DNA of 64,000 nt from Aliarcobacter faecis. Its GTDB lineage: Bacteria > Campylobacterota > Campylobacteria > Campylobacterales > Arcobacteraceae. Positions 9,062 to 16,251 of this stretch are shown here, piece by piece; within the stretch, counting starts at the first letter, position 1, and each line of letters opens with the position of its first letter. The position numbers were made by a program, and so were the translations under genes. The DNA is taken from the NCBI RefSeq assembly GCF_013201705.1, contig NZ_CP053838.1, positions 1-64,000 on the forward strand. Direction: 5' to 3'. The notes under the pieces were generated by a model. That model was not told the DNA's origin and ran no database searches. It saw only the letters and a list, made by a program, of their open reading frames with translations.

Positions 9062-9254
9062 TTTTAAGAACCCTATAAATTAAGTTATATTTAAAATTAT
9101 TTGTCAAATTTTTACAAGAAAAATATGTAAAATAATTTCATTAGAGTTTTATAGGTGCTATTTCAAATAAAATAAATATTGATAATATTAGAAAAAATCG
9201 GGACTGTTAGAAATTCCGTGTCAATCTGATAAAATAATATCAAGGATCTATAAA

Positions 9255-9360
9255 TTCTACTTCATGAACATTTTTTGGAACAAATTATATCTCTAAATAA
9301 AGGTTATAAAGCCAAAATGTGAGATTTTCTAATTTTGCTCCAAAATCTAGGAGATTGTGA
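9255..9360 (-). repeat. Degenerate copy of the cassette leader repeat inside the transposon
   Basis: The gene-free stretch 9062-9435 contains TTTTTTGGAACA (9271-9282), then GCTCCAAAATCTAGGAGATTGTGAACTTAAC ending at 9367 in separate pieces. This is the same order as the leader repeat found before cassette genes between 24 and 42 kb (TTTTTGGAACA ... CTGTTCCAAAAGTAAGAGG ... ACTTAACG). The match is clearly weaker than among those copies. Nothing else recognisable is present in 9062-9254. Confidence 0.35.
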
Positions 9361-9410
9361 ACTTAACGTCTCACATTACTGTCTGAATGCATAGGATATG
9401 ATTGTTAGCT
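9361..9410 (-). other. attC-like site next to the DUF1826 gene
   Basis: ACTTAAC at 9361-9367 and GTTAGCT at 9404-9410 have the spacing and polarity of the attC sites farther right, and the following minus-strand gene ends 26 bases away. The internal stem is poor, so this may be a decayed site. Confidence 0.4.
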
Positions 9411-9435
9411 TCATAAGACAAGCCACAACATTTAG

Positions 9436-10101
9436 CTACATAAAATCTAAAGTTAATATCAAACGCTTTTCATTGGCTATTAATCCTGGTGAACGGTGGA
9501 CTAAGCCTGCATTTTCATTACCTTCCCAAAGCGTACCTTTGATTAATGCAACATCGCCACAATCCAGTTGTTGGATATCCCTTTTCCTTTGGTAAAGACC
9601 AGATTCACTGTCAGGCAAGCCGTTACAACCCCATCCCAGTTTTGTTTGATCAACCAGCTCATGAGGTAGCCATTCTGTAGCCATACCTTGATAGGTTGTC
9701 ACAAGACGGCAAGGCACTTTATCCACATGAAACTTGGGGCACATCGCTTTATCTAAAACTTTCAAACGCATACCTGCTTGTTTAAGTTCAAACAAATAAC
9801 AAAACATCTCCACAAGCAGAGCTATATCTTCGCTAACTTCGGTCATATTGTTATCAAAAGATTCGCTAATACGCGAAAGTGCATCTTGTGGTGTTAAGAT
9901 CATTTCCTTTTGGAATGTAGGATTCAATGCTAAAAATTCTTTTACCAAAAATTGTTTCTGACGTCGCCAAATGGCTATATTGATCTCTGCCTTATAGATA
10001 TCGCTCAAAACTGTTGGCTGCTTATCCTGAGCCATATGTCGGGACATATTTTCCGCTTGACCCCATTCACCAGCAAGATTGAGATTCTTTTCATTCATCA
10101 T
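9436..10101 (-). CDS. DUF1826 protein
   Basis: A 221-residue DUF1826 protein of normal family length, with the motifs KFHVDKVPCRLVTTYQG (about 126-142), TKLGWGCNGLP and a C-terminal GNENAGLVHRSPG. DUF1826 genes, as I recall, recur beside Zur-regulated genes and COG0523 metal chaperones in Gammaproteobacteria; the biochemical role is not known. It is the last gene of a four-gene minus-strand set that begins with the hisI-ribA fusion. Its DNA is visibly richer in GC (about 43% by eye) than everything around it, so it was probably acquired separately, perhaps as a cassette given the attC-like site just after its stop. AAGGAG precedes the start. Confidence 0.85.
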   Translation of the reverse strand: MMNEKNLNLAGEWGQAENMSRHMAQDKQPTVLSDIYKAEINIAIWRRQKQFLVKEFLALNPTFQKEMILTPQDALSRISESFDNNMTEVSEDIALLVEMFCYLFELKQAGMRLKVLDKAMCPKFHVDKVPCRLVTTYQGMATEWLPHELVDQTKLGWGCNGLPDSESGLYQRKRDIQQLDCGDVALIKGTLWEGNENAGLVHRSPGLIANEKRLILTLDFM

Positions 10102-10121
10102 TATTTTCTCCTTTAATAGTA

Positions 10122-10385
10122 TTAATGTTCATGTTCATCAATCATATTACTAATTTTTTTATACATATCTTTTGCATCTTTATTTGATAGTTTCTTTTCT
10201 TCAATGAGTTTTAAAATTTGACTTAATTCCTCAATAAAAGACACAACATCTTTCTTAGCTTCAATAATCTCTTTTTCTTCATTTCCATTCTTAATCTCTT
10301 CATTTAATTCATCTAAAAAAGCTTGCGATTCTGGTAGCATCACATTAAATATTATACTTTCTAATTCTACTTTTATATTTTTCAC
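10122..10385 (-). CDS. Small acidic helical protein of unknown function
   Basis: An 87-residue protein from a GTG start with AAGGAAAT before it. It is charged and predicted to be two long helices (about 20-85), ending in MIDEHEH, a possible weak metal-binding tail. No known domain recognised. It sits 14 bases after the zinc-ribbon gene and 20 bases before DUF1826 in the same operon, so it probably belongs to the zinc-limitation set; anything further is guesswork. Confidence 0.6.
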   Translation of the reverse strand: MKNIKVELESIIFNVMLPESQAFLDELNEEIKNGNEEKEIIEAKKDVVSFIEELSQILKLIEEKKLSNKDAKDMYKKISNMIDEHEH

Positions 10386-10399
10386 TTATTTCCTTATTT

Positions 10400-10657
10400 T
10401 TAGTTATTTTCATAGCCAAATTTAATTGATTCTTCCTCAATTTTCTTTTTAACAAGTTCCTGATTCCAATTATGTCTTTTGGCAAAATTCTCAATCTCTA
10501 TCTCTCTTTGTTCCAAAGTACAAAATATAAATATTCTTTTTAAAAATGGTTGAGGAATTTGTATTGCAACCATTTGAAAATAGTTTTCTTTACAACTTTT
10601 AGAACAAAAAGCTTTACTCATAGGGATTTTTTTTCCACAGTAAGGACAATTTGACAT
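10400..10657 (-). CDS. Small zinc-ribbon protein
   Basis: An 85-residue protein that begins SNCPYCGKKIPMSKAFCSKSC: two CxxC-type pairs (CPYC, then CSKSC) that should bind one zinc, as in treble-clef/DUF2116-like small proteins. The rest is a helical, basic tail (EIEIENFAKRHNWNQELVKK). AAAGGA lies upstream. It lies 14 bases after the hisI-ribA gene. A zinc-binding protein in a zinc-scarcity operon could be a metal store, a sensor or simply an accessory; the sequence does not decide. Confidence 0.65.
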   Translation of the reverse strand: MSNCPYCGKKIPMSKAFCSKSCKENYFQMVAIQIPQPFLKRIFIFCTLEQREIEIENFAKRHNWNQELVKKKIEEESIKFGYENN

Positions 10658-10671
10658 TATTTTTCCTTTAT

Positions 10672-11574
10672 TTAAAATAGATGTCCTAGTTCTTCTTTTT
10701 TTGTTTTTAAATAGTTTTCATTAAACTTATTTGTTTTTGTAATTGCTGGTATTCTTTCAACTATTTCAATACCACATTTTTCAAAAAAACTAATTTTTTT
10801 AGGATTATTGGTAATTAATCTCATTTTTGTTATGCCTAAGTCATCTAATATATAAGCAACTGCACTATAATCTCTTTCATCTTCTTTAAATCCTAGTTTT
10901 AAGTTTGCCTCAACAGTATTAAACCCTTGGTCTTGAAGATTATAAGCATTGACTTTATTTACTAAACCTATATTTCTTCCCTCTTGTCTATGATAAATAA
11001 TTAATCCACCTTCTTTAGAAATAAGTTCTAAAGCTAAATTTAACTGGTTGTTACAATCACATTTTAAACTTCCAATAGTATCTCCTGTTAAACATTCACT
11101 ATGAACTCTAACAAGTGGTGCTTCAATATCTTTAAAGTCTTTACTCATAATTGCAAGGTGTTCTTGGCAACCATCTTTATAAGCTTTTATTAAAAACTTT
11201 CCATATTTTGAAGGAAGATTTGCTACATTAGAAGAAACAATTGTTCTTTGATTTTCTTTTTGTAAATATGATCTATAAAAACAAGATTTAGCACCTGTAT
11301 GACAAGCTGTGTTGCCAACTTGTTCTACAATTACTAAAAGTGTATCTTCATCACAATCAACTCTTAAATCAATTAATTTTTGAATATGACCACTCTCTTC
11401 ACCTTTTTTCCAGATTCTGTTTTTACTTCTTGAGAAATAGTGAACAATTTTTGTTTCAATAGTTAAATTAAAAGCCTCTTTGTTCATATAACCTAACATT
11501 AATATCTCATTTGTTCCATTCTCTTGGACAATAACTGGAACTAATCCATTGGATTTTTTAAAATCAATATTCAT
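10672..11574 (-). CDS. HisI-RibA fusion: phosphoribosyl-AMP cyclohydrolase plus GTP cyclohydrolase II
   Basis: Two enzymes normally separate are joined in 300 residues. Residues 1-105 are HisI (third step of histidine synthesis), with the metal-binding DCDEDTLL, GNTACHTGAKSCF block. Residues 110-300 are GTP cyclohydrolase II (first step of riboflavin synthesis), with the zinc site CLTGDTIGSLKCDC (three Cys), the YHRQEGRNIGL catalytic loop and NLKLGFKEDERDY. All metal ligands are retained in both halves. It is first in a minus-strand operon starting 64 bases from the palindromic operator, divergent from pyrC. HisI copies are known Zur-regulated paralogs in other bacteria, so this is probably a second copy made under zinc shortage. 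The fusion to RibA I infer to serve the same purpose. Confidence 0.85.
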   Translation of the reverse strand: MNIDFKKSNGLVPVIVQENGTNEILMLGYMNKEAFNLTIETKIVHYFSRSKNRIWKKGEESGHIQKLIDLRVDCDEDTLLVIVEQVGNTACHTGAKSCFYRSYLQKENQRTIVSSNVANLPSKYGKFLIKAYKDGCQEHLAIMSKDFKDIEAPLVRVHSECLTGDTIGSLKCDCNNQLNLALELISKEGGLIIYHRQEGRNIGLVNKVNAYNLQDQGFNTVEANLKLGFKEDERDYSAVAYILDDLGITKMRLITNNPKKISFFEKCGIEIVERIPAITKTNKFNENYLKTKKEELGHLF

Positions 11575-11637
11575 AATTTACTCTTTTTTATTTTTTATAA
11601 TTTAATTGTATTTTTGGAATCTTAGCAAAGAAGAATT

Positions 11638-11658
11638 AAATGCAACTTAGTTGCATTT
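11638..11658. promoter_or_regulatory. Palindromic operator between hisI-ribA and pyrC (Zur-like)
   Basis: A perfect 10-bp inverted repeat around one base, core TGCAACTTAGTTGCA at 11641-11655, midway between two divergent operons of zinc-related genes. The same core recurs twice before znuA. This is most simply the binding site of a Fur-family dimer; Zur is inferred from the genes controlled. No regulator gene lies in the transposon, so a host repressor would be needed. Confidence 0.7.
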
Positions 11659-11705
11659 AAAAACTCTTTAGTTACAATGCCTCAAATAAAAAAGGAAAAT
11701 TTAGT

Positions 11706-12719
11706 ATGGAAGAATTTATTATTAACTCTGCTTTAGATATGCATCTTCATTTAAGAGATGATGATATGTTAAAACTTGTAGCACCCTTAACTTCAAAAAG
11801 TTTTGTAGGTGCACTTATTATGCCAAATCTTCTTCCTCCAATTACTACAAAAGAGGCTTTATTATCTTACAAACAAAGAATAAAAGAGGCTTGTAAAGAA
11901 GATATTTTTACTCCTTATGTAACAATATTTTTTCAAGTGGATTATTCATACTCATTTTTAAAAGATATAAAAGATGAGATAATTGCTGTAAAACTTTATC
12001 CTTTTGGAGTTACAACAAATTCCCAAACTGGTGTATCTTCAATGGATGTTGAAGTTTTAAGACCAACTCTTGAATCAATGAGTAAATTAGGTATTCCTTT
12101 ATGTGTTCATGGGGAAACAAAAGGTTTTGTAATGGATAGGGAAAAAGAATTTTTACCTATTTATGAATCTTTAGCTATAAATTTTCCAAATCTTAAAATA
12201 ATTATGGAGCATATTTCAACAAAAGAGGCTATTACTTTACTTGACAAATATGATAATTTATATGCAACAGTTACTATTCATCATTTACTTTTAACCCTTG
12301 ATGATGTGGCAGGTGGAATGTTAAATCCCCATAATTTTTGCAAACCAATTGTTAAAAGATATGAAGATAGAGATGCTTTACAAAAAATTGTATTAGAAGC
12401 TCATCCTAAAATTATGTTTGGTTCAGATTCCGCTCCACATCAAAAAGAAAATAAAGAGTGTCATCATGGAGCAGCTGGAGTATTTAACTCTCCAATTGTT
12501 TTACAACTATTAACTGAATTATTTGAAAAAAATGGGAAATTAGACAACTTAAATACATTTGTAAGTTTAAATGCACAAAGGATTTATAATCTTAAACCTA
12601 TTAATAAACCTATTACATTAATTAAAAAAGATTTTATAGTTCCTAATGTTTACTCTTTTAAAAATGAAGAAGTTGTTCCAATGTTTGCGGGTGAAACTTT
12701 ACTTTGGAGTCTTGAGTGA
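11706..12719 (+). CDS. pyrC: Dihydroorotase (extra copy)
   Basis: Dihydroorotase of the short PyrC class (337 residues), which makes dihydroorotate in pyrimidine synthesis. The binuclear metal site is complete: HLHLRD near the N-terminus (DMHLHLRDDD, 11-20), AVKLYPFG carrying the carboxylated Lys, VHGE, MEHIST, and FGSDSAPH with the catalytic Asp. AAAGGAAAA precedes the ATG. It begins 48 bases beyond the operator palindrome and overlaps queD by four bases (GTGA). PyrC paralogs are among genes known to be derepressed on zinc shortage in other Proteobacteria. That it is a second copy cannot be proved from the window, but its place on a transposon makes this likely. Confidence 0.93.
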   Translation: MEEFIINSALDMHLHLRDDDMLKLVAPLTSKSFVGALIMPNLLPPITTKEALLSYKQRIKEACKEDIFTPYVTIFFQVDYSYSFLKDIKDEIIAVKLYPFGVTTNSQTGVSSMDVEVLRPTLESMSKLGIPLCVHGETKGFVMDREKEFLPIYESLAINFPNLKIIMEHISTKEAITLLDKYDNLYATVTIHHLLLTLDDVAGGMLNPHNFCKPIVKRYEDRDALQKIVLEAHPKIMFGSDSAPHQKENKECHHGAAGVFNSPIVLQLLTELFEKNGKLDNLNTFVSLNAQRIYNLKPINKPITLIKKDFIVPNVYSFKNEEVVPMFAGETLLWSLE

Positions 12720-13267
12720 TTATAAGAAAGAAGTTTAAATTTGAAGGCGCACACATAGTAAGAAACTGTTCAACAAAAAGATGTAAAACATCAATTCATG
12801 GACATTCATATAAAGTTGAAGTTTTTTTCACTTCTAATAAATTAGATAATGGATTTATGATTTTAGATTTTGGATTGACAAAAAAACATATTAAAAATAT
12901 TATAGATTCATTTGATCATGCTTACTCTTTATGGGTAGAAGAATCAAATGAATTTAAGGAGTTTTTCAAAACAAATTCACAGCGTTGGATAGAAATGCCA
13001 GTATCACCAAGTGCAGAAGCATATAGTTTAATGTTTCTGAAATTTATTGATCATATCTTAAAAAATACAATATTTTCTAATGGAGAAGGAAATATTCAAG
13101 TAACATCTGTACGAGTACATGAAACAAAAACAGGCTATGCAGAAGCTTTTAGAGAAGATATGGATTTAATAGAATTAGATATAAGAAAAGTTGTCTTTTC
13201 AGATGAAGTTATTAACGAATGGAAAAATAAAGACGAATTACTAAAAATATTATCTATAGAAAAATAA
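12716..13267 (+). CDS. queD: 6-carboxy-tetrahydropterin synthase (QueD/PTPS family)
   Basis: QueD/6-pyruvoyl-tetrahydropterin synthase family, 183 residues, a queuosine (7-deazaguanine) pathway enzyme converting dihydroneopterin triphosphate. It has the zinc ligands FEGAHIV and IHGHSYK, a catalytic Cys in the RNCSTKRC stretch, DFGLTKKHIK, the FDHAY segment and the C-terminal VRVHETKTGYAEA with catalytic His and Glu. It starts at a GTG that overlaps the pyrC stop, so translation is coupled. QueD paralogs occur in Zur regulons elsewhere, agreeing with its place here. Slightly longer than a minimal QueD because of an insert near 90-115. Confidence 0.9.
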   Translation: MIIRKKFKFEGAHIVRNCSTKRCKTSIHGHSYKVEVFFTSNKLDNGFMILDFGLTKKHIKNIIDSFDHAYSLWVEESNEFKEFFKTNSQRWIEMPVSPSAEAYSLMFLKFIDHILKNTIFSNGEGNIQVTSVRVHETKTGYAEAFREDMDLIELDIRKVVFSDEVINEWKNKDELLKILSIEK

Positions 13268-13297
13268 TTTTTATTTAAAATAATAAAGGAAAAAATA

Positions 13298-13684
13298 ATG
13301 ATAAAAAACCCAAAAGATATATTAGAACAATGGATGCAAGAAGTAAATGAAGGTGATGTTGAAAAACTACTTAGTTTATATGATAATCAAGCGGTGTTGA
13401 TTCCAACATTTTCAAATAGATTGTTAAATACTCCAGAAAAATTAAGGAATTATTTTGAAAAACTTGGAAATCGTGAAGATCTTAGTATTGCACTTCATGA
13501 AAAAACATTAATAACCCAAGAATTAGGAAATCAAATTTTTTCATTAAGTGGTATTTATAATTGGCGTTTTGCAGTGGATGGAGAATTACTAAATTTTGAA
13601 GCTAGATTTAGTTATCTAATTGACCTTTCAAAACCAAATCCAATTTTACATCATCATTCATCACAAATTCCTAGAATGTTATAG
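13298..13684 (+). CDS. SnoaL/NTF2-like (DUF4440-type) small protein
   Basis: A 128-residue single-domain NTF2-fold protein, similar to SgcJ/EcaC and CaMKII-association-domain proteins: ILEQWMQEVNEGDVEKLLSLY at the N-terminus (helix, then D/Y of the cone), YLIDLSKPNPILHHHSSQIP at the end. The HHHSSQ stretch is conserved in this group and may bind a metal or small ligand. It is third in the pyrC-queD operon, 30 bases downstream with its own AAAGGAAAA. The function in zinc limitation is unknown; a carbonic-anhydrase-like or metal-handling role has no direct support here. Confidence 0.75.
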   Translation: MIKNPKDILEQWMQEVNEGDVEKLLSLYDNQAVLIPTFSNRLLNTPEKLRNYFEKLGNREDLSIALHEKTLITQELGNQIFSLSGIYNWRFAVDGELLNFEARFSYLIDLSKPNPILHHHSSQIPRML

Positions 13685-13703
13685 TTGATATTTATTAAAA
13701 AAT

Positions 13704-13730
13704 AAGAAGTAGAAAAATCATCTACTTCTT
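13704..13730. terminator. Bidirectional terminator between convergent operons
   Basis: A perfect 10-bp stem (AAGAAGTAGA against TCTACTTCTT) with a 7-base loop, followed by T-runs in both directions. It lies between the convergent SnoaL-like gene and znuB and overlaps the znuB stop codon. Confidence 0.8.
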
Positions 13731-14518
13731 TTAGAAAAAATTAAAGTCAATAAGAAAATTAAAAGTAAAACTATAACTATCGTTGCACCACTAGGAATTG
13801 AAACATAAAAAGAGAAAACTAAACCTATTACTACTCCAATAATTGCAAAAAGTGTTGATAAAATCCAAGTTATTCTAAATCCTTGTCTTAAACAAATGGC
13901 ACTTACAACAGGAATAATCATAATTGCTCCAATAAGTAAAGCACCAATTATTTTAATAGAAATTGCAACTAAAGTCCCAATTAATGCTGTAAATAATAGA
14001 TTTATCAATCTTACATTTATACCACTTGAAATTGCTAACTCTTCATTAAAAGATATTAAAAGAAGTTTTTGATAATAAACAAGCATAAATAAAATAGTTA
14101 ATATAAAAAATAAACTAATGATAAAAATATCTTCACTTGTAACAGCAACTATTGAGCCAAACAGATAATCAAATAAAGAGCTATTAAATGAATTTGATAA
14201 AGAGACGATTATTACTGACATTGCCAAGGCTGAAGATAAAAATATTGATAACATAGAATCTGAATACAATTTTTTATAACTTCGAAGATACTCAATCATA
14301 ATAGAGGCAATTATAGAAATTATAATAGCAGTAAGTATAGTTGAAACTTGAAATAAAAAACCAATTGCAACACCTAATAAAGATATATGTGCAAGGGCAT
14401 CTGATAACATTGCATATCTTTTTACAACAACAAATAAACTAAGAGTTGATGTCAAAATAGCTATTAAAACACCTGCAATAAAAGCATTAATCATAAATTC
14501 ATATTGAAAAATTTCCAT
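13718..14518 (-). CDS. znuB: Zinc ABC transporter permease
   Basis: ABC-3 family metal permease, 266 residues with about eight hydrophobic spans covering nearly the whole protein. It has the family motifs RYAMLSDALAHISLLGVAIG (cytoplasmic coupling loop) and GALLIGAIMIIPVVSA. It forms the membrane channel of the zinc importer. Its start overlaps the znuC stop by one base (TAATG), so it is translationally coupled. Third gene of the znuACB operon read from the 16.1-kb operator region. Confidence 0.93.
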   Translation of the reverse strand: MEIFQYEFMINAFIAGVLIAILTSTLSLFVVVKRYAMLSDALAHISLLGVAIGFLFQVSTILTAIIISIIASIMIEYLRSYKKLYSDSMLSIFLSSALAMSVIIVSLSNSFNSSLFDYLFGSIVAVTSEDIFIISLFFILTILFMLVYYQKLLLISFNEELAISSGINVRLINLLFTALIGTLVAISIKIIGALLIGAIMIIPVVSAICLRQGFRITWILSTLFAIIGVVIGLVFSFYVSIPSGATIVIVLLLIFLLTLIFSKRSR

Positions 14519-15150
14519 TATTTTAAAACTCCATTTATATAAAATGTTCTGGTGATATATTTTTCTATCATTCCTAAATGATGGGTTATAAATATAATAG
14601 TTGTTTTATTTTCTTTATTAATTTTATTAATATTTTCAATAAATTTTGTTTGAGAAATATTATCAAGTCCAATATCAGGCTCATCAAGAATTAGAATTTT
14701 TGGTTTGTTTACCAAAGCTCTTACAATTAAAACCCTCTGCTTTTGTCCCCCTGAAAGTTCTACAAAAAGTTTTGATTTTAAATCCAAAATTTCAAAACTT
14801 TTCATTAAAAAATTTAGGTAATTGTTTTCTTCATGGGAAATTCTTTTAAAAAAAAATGTTTTATTTACAAAAGCAGTTTTTATTATCTCTTCAACAGTCG
14901 CGGGAAAAACTCCATCTACTGTTGTGGCATTTTGTGGAACATAACCAATTTTACTTTTTATATCTTCATAAAATTTGATTTGTCCACTAGTTGGTTTTAG
15001 TATGTTTAAAAGTAATTTTATAAAAGTACTTTTTCCACCTCCATTTGGACCAATAATTGCGATGAAATTGCCTTCATAAATTTCCAATGAAATGTTTGTT
15101 AAAACATTTTCAAAGTTTAGATTACAAACTTCTATGATTTTTTTATTCAT
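14518..15150 (-). CDS. znuC: Zinc ABC transporter ATPase
   Basis: ABC ATPase of 210 residues, the energising subunit of the zinc importer. It has Walker A GPNGGGKST, the Q-loop at IGYVPQNA, the signature LSGGQKQRV, Walker B ILILDEPDIGLD and an H-loop ITHH. Compact compared with E. coli ZnuC, lacking a long C-terminal His tail. It starts three bases after the znuA stop. Confidence 0.93.
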   Translation of the reverse strand: MNKKIIEVCNLNFENVLTNISLEIYEGNFIAIIGPNGGGKSTFIKLLLNILKPTSGQIKFYEDIKSKIGYVPQNATTVDGVFPATVEEIIKTAFVNKTFFFKRISHEENNYLNFLMKSFEILDLKSKLFVELSGGQKQRVLIVRALVNKPKILILDEPDIGLDNISQTKFIENINKINKENKTTIIFITHHLGMIEKYITRTFYINGVLK

Positions 15151-15153
15151 TTG

Positions 15154-16095
15154 TTATTTACAATCCATTGCAAATTTTAATTTTTCTAAATTTTCTTCCA
15201 TTATTTGAAGGTAACCATAACCTCTTTTATTCTCTTCTTTTGAGATATTTTCACCAGGTCTTAATGTATCTATTTTTACATTTGCTGCTTTTGCAATTGT
15301 TTGTGCAACCTTCGGGCTTGCAAACTCTTCAAAAAATACAGTGTTTATTTTTTCATTTTTAACTAGATTTATTAGTTCACTTATTTGTTTTGCAGATGGT
15401 TTATCCTCAGGTGACATACCTGAAATACTATATTGTTTTACACCATAATCATCTGCAAAATAACCAAAAGCATCATGGTTTACTAATATTTTTTTGTTTG
15501 TACAAGTAGCCATACTTAAATCATATTTCTCTTTTAATGCCTTAACTTTTGTAAGATAATTATTTGAATTTTGTATATAAAAATCTTTGTTTGTACTATC
15601 TTTTTCTATAAAAAGTTTTGTGATTGTTTCAGTCATTAAAATATAGTTATTTAGACTAACCCAATAATGTGGATCCATTCCATCATGCTCGTGTTCATGT
15701 TCATGCTTATTTCCTTTTTTATCTTTTTCATCTTCTTCATCTTCATGATGTTTATCATTATCTTCTTGAAGAGTTCTAAGTTTTACATGTTCACTCATAT
15801 CAAAAACTTTTTGTTCAATCTTTAATGATTTTACAATTTTATCTTTCCAAGGTTCCATAGAATCACTACTTGTAATAAATATATCACTTTTTGAAAGTTT
15901 TGCCATATCAGCTGGTGTTGGATCAAATCCATGTGCTTCAACACCAAAAGGTATTAAGTTTTGCAATTTAATTTTATCTCCACCAATCTCTTTTGCAATA
16001 CTATATAGTGGGTAGATTGTAGTTGTAACTGTCATATTTGAAAAAGCAGTTGTGCTAGCTAATAAAAATGCTGAAACTAGAGTTTTTTTAATCAT
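15154..16095 (-). CDS. znuA: Periplasmic zinc-binding protein
   Basis: Cluster A-I metal-binding protein, 313 residues. The signal peptide is residues 1-19 (KKTLVSAFLLASTTAFS). The metal ligands expected for ZnuA are present: His in GVEAHGFDPTP, DPHYWVSL after the loop, VNHDAFGYF, and a C-terminal Asp/Glu region. Between about 112 and 138 it has the acidic, His-rich loop (DKHHEDEEDE, KHEHEHEHDG) that marks zinc rather than manganese binders. First gene of znuACB, starting 21 bases from one operator palindrome and 66 from a second, with ATAAAGGATTATAAATG-type ribosome site. Divergent from the transposase. Confidence 0.94.
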   Translation of the reverse strand: MIKKTLVSAFLLASTTAFSNMTVTTTIYPLYSIAKEIGGDKIKLQNLIPFGVEAHGFDPTPADMAKLSKSDIFITSSDSMEPWKDKIVKSLKIEQKVFDMSEHVKLRTLQEDNDKHHEDEEDEKDKKGNKHEHEHEHDGMDPHYWVSLNNYILMTETITKLFIEKDSTNKDFYIQNSNNYLTKVKALKEKYDLSMATCTNKKILVNHDAFGYFADDYGVKQYSISGMSPEDKPSAKQISELINLVKNEKINTVFFEEFASPKVAQTIAKAANVKIDTLRPGENISKEENKRGYGYLQIMEENLEKLKFAMDCK

Positions 16096-16115
16096 TTATA
16101 ATCCTTTAATATTAA

Positions 16116-16130
16116 TGCAACTTAGTTGCA
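16116..16130. promoter_or_regulatory. Operator palindrome 1 upstream of znuA
   Basis: TGCAACTTAGTTGCA, identical to the core of the operator before pyrC/hisI-ribA. It lies 21 bases upstream of the znuA start codon, where a bound repressor would block initiation. Confidence 0.7.
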
Positions 16131-16160
16131 CTATGAAATAATACATTAATTTAATTAAAT

Positions 16161-16175
16161 TGCGACTTAGTTGCA
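16161..16175. promoter_or_regulatory. Operator palindrome 2 between znuA and the transposase gene
   Basis: TGCGACTTAGTTGCA, one base from the consensus, 77 bases before the transposase start and 66 before znuA. It is placed so that it could also govern the transposase promoter. Confidence 0.6.
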
Positions 16176-16251
16176 AATTTATTTTAAAGCTTATAAAATA
16201 CAGATATTTATATTCTAATTTATACAATTTTTCATAATTTAAAGGTTCATA

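Noticed and set aside
9069-9160. Long-range inverted sequence ACCCTATAAA / TTTATAGGT after the resolvase as a terminator
   Set aside because: The loop is over 70 bases and there is no following T-run; pairing by chance is likely in this AT-rich DNA.
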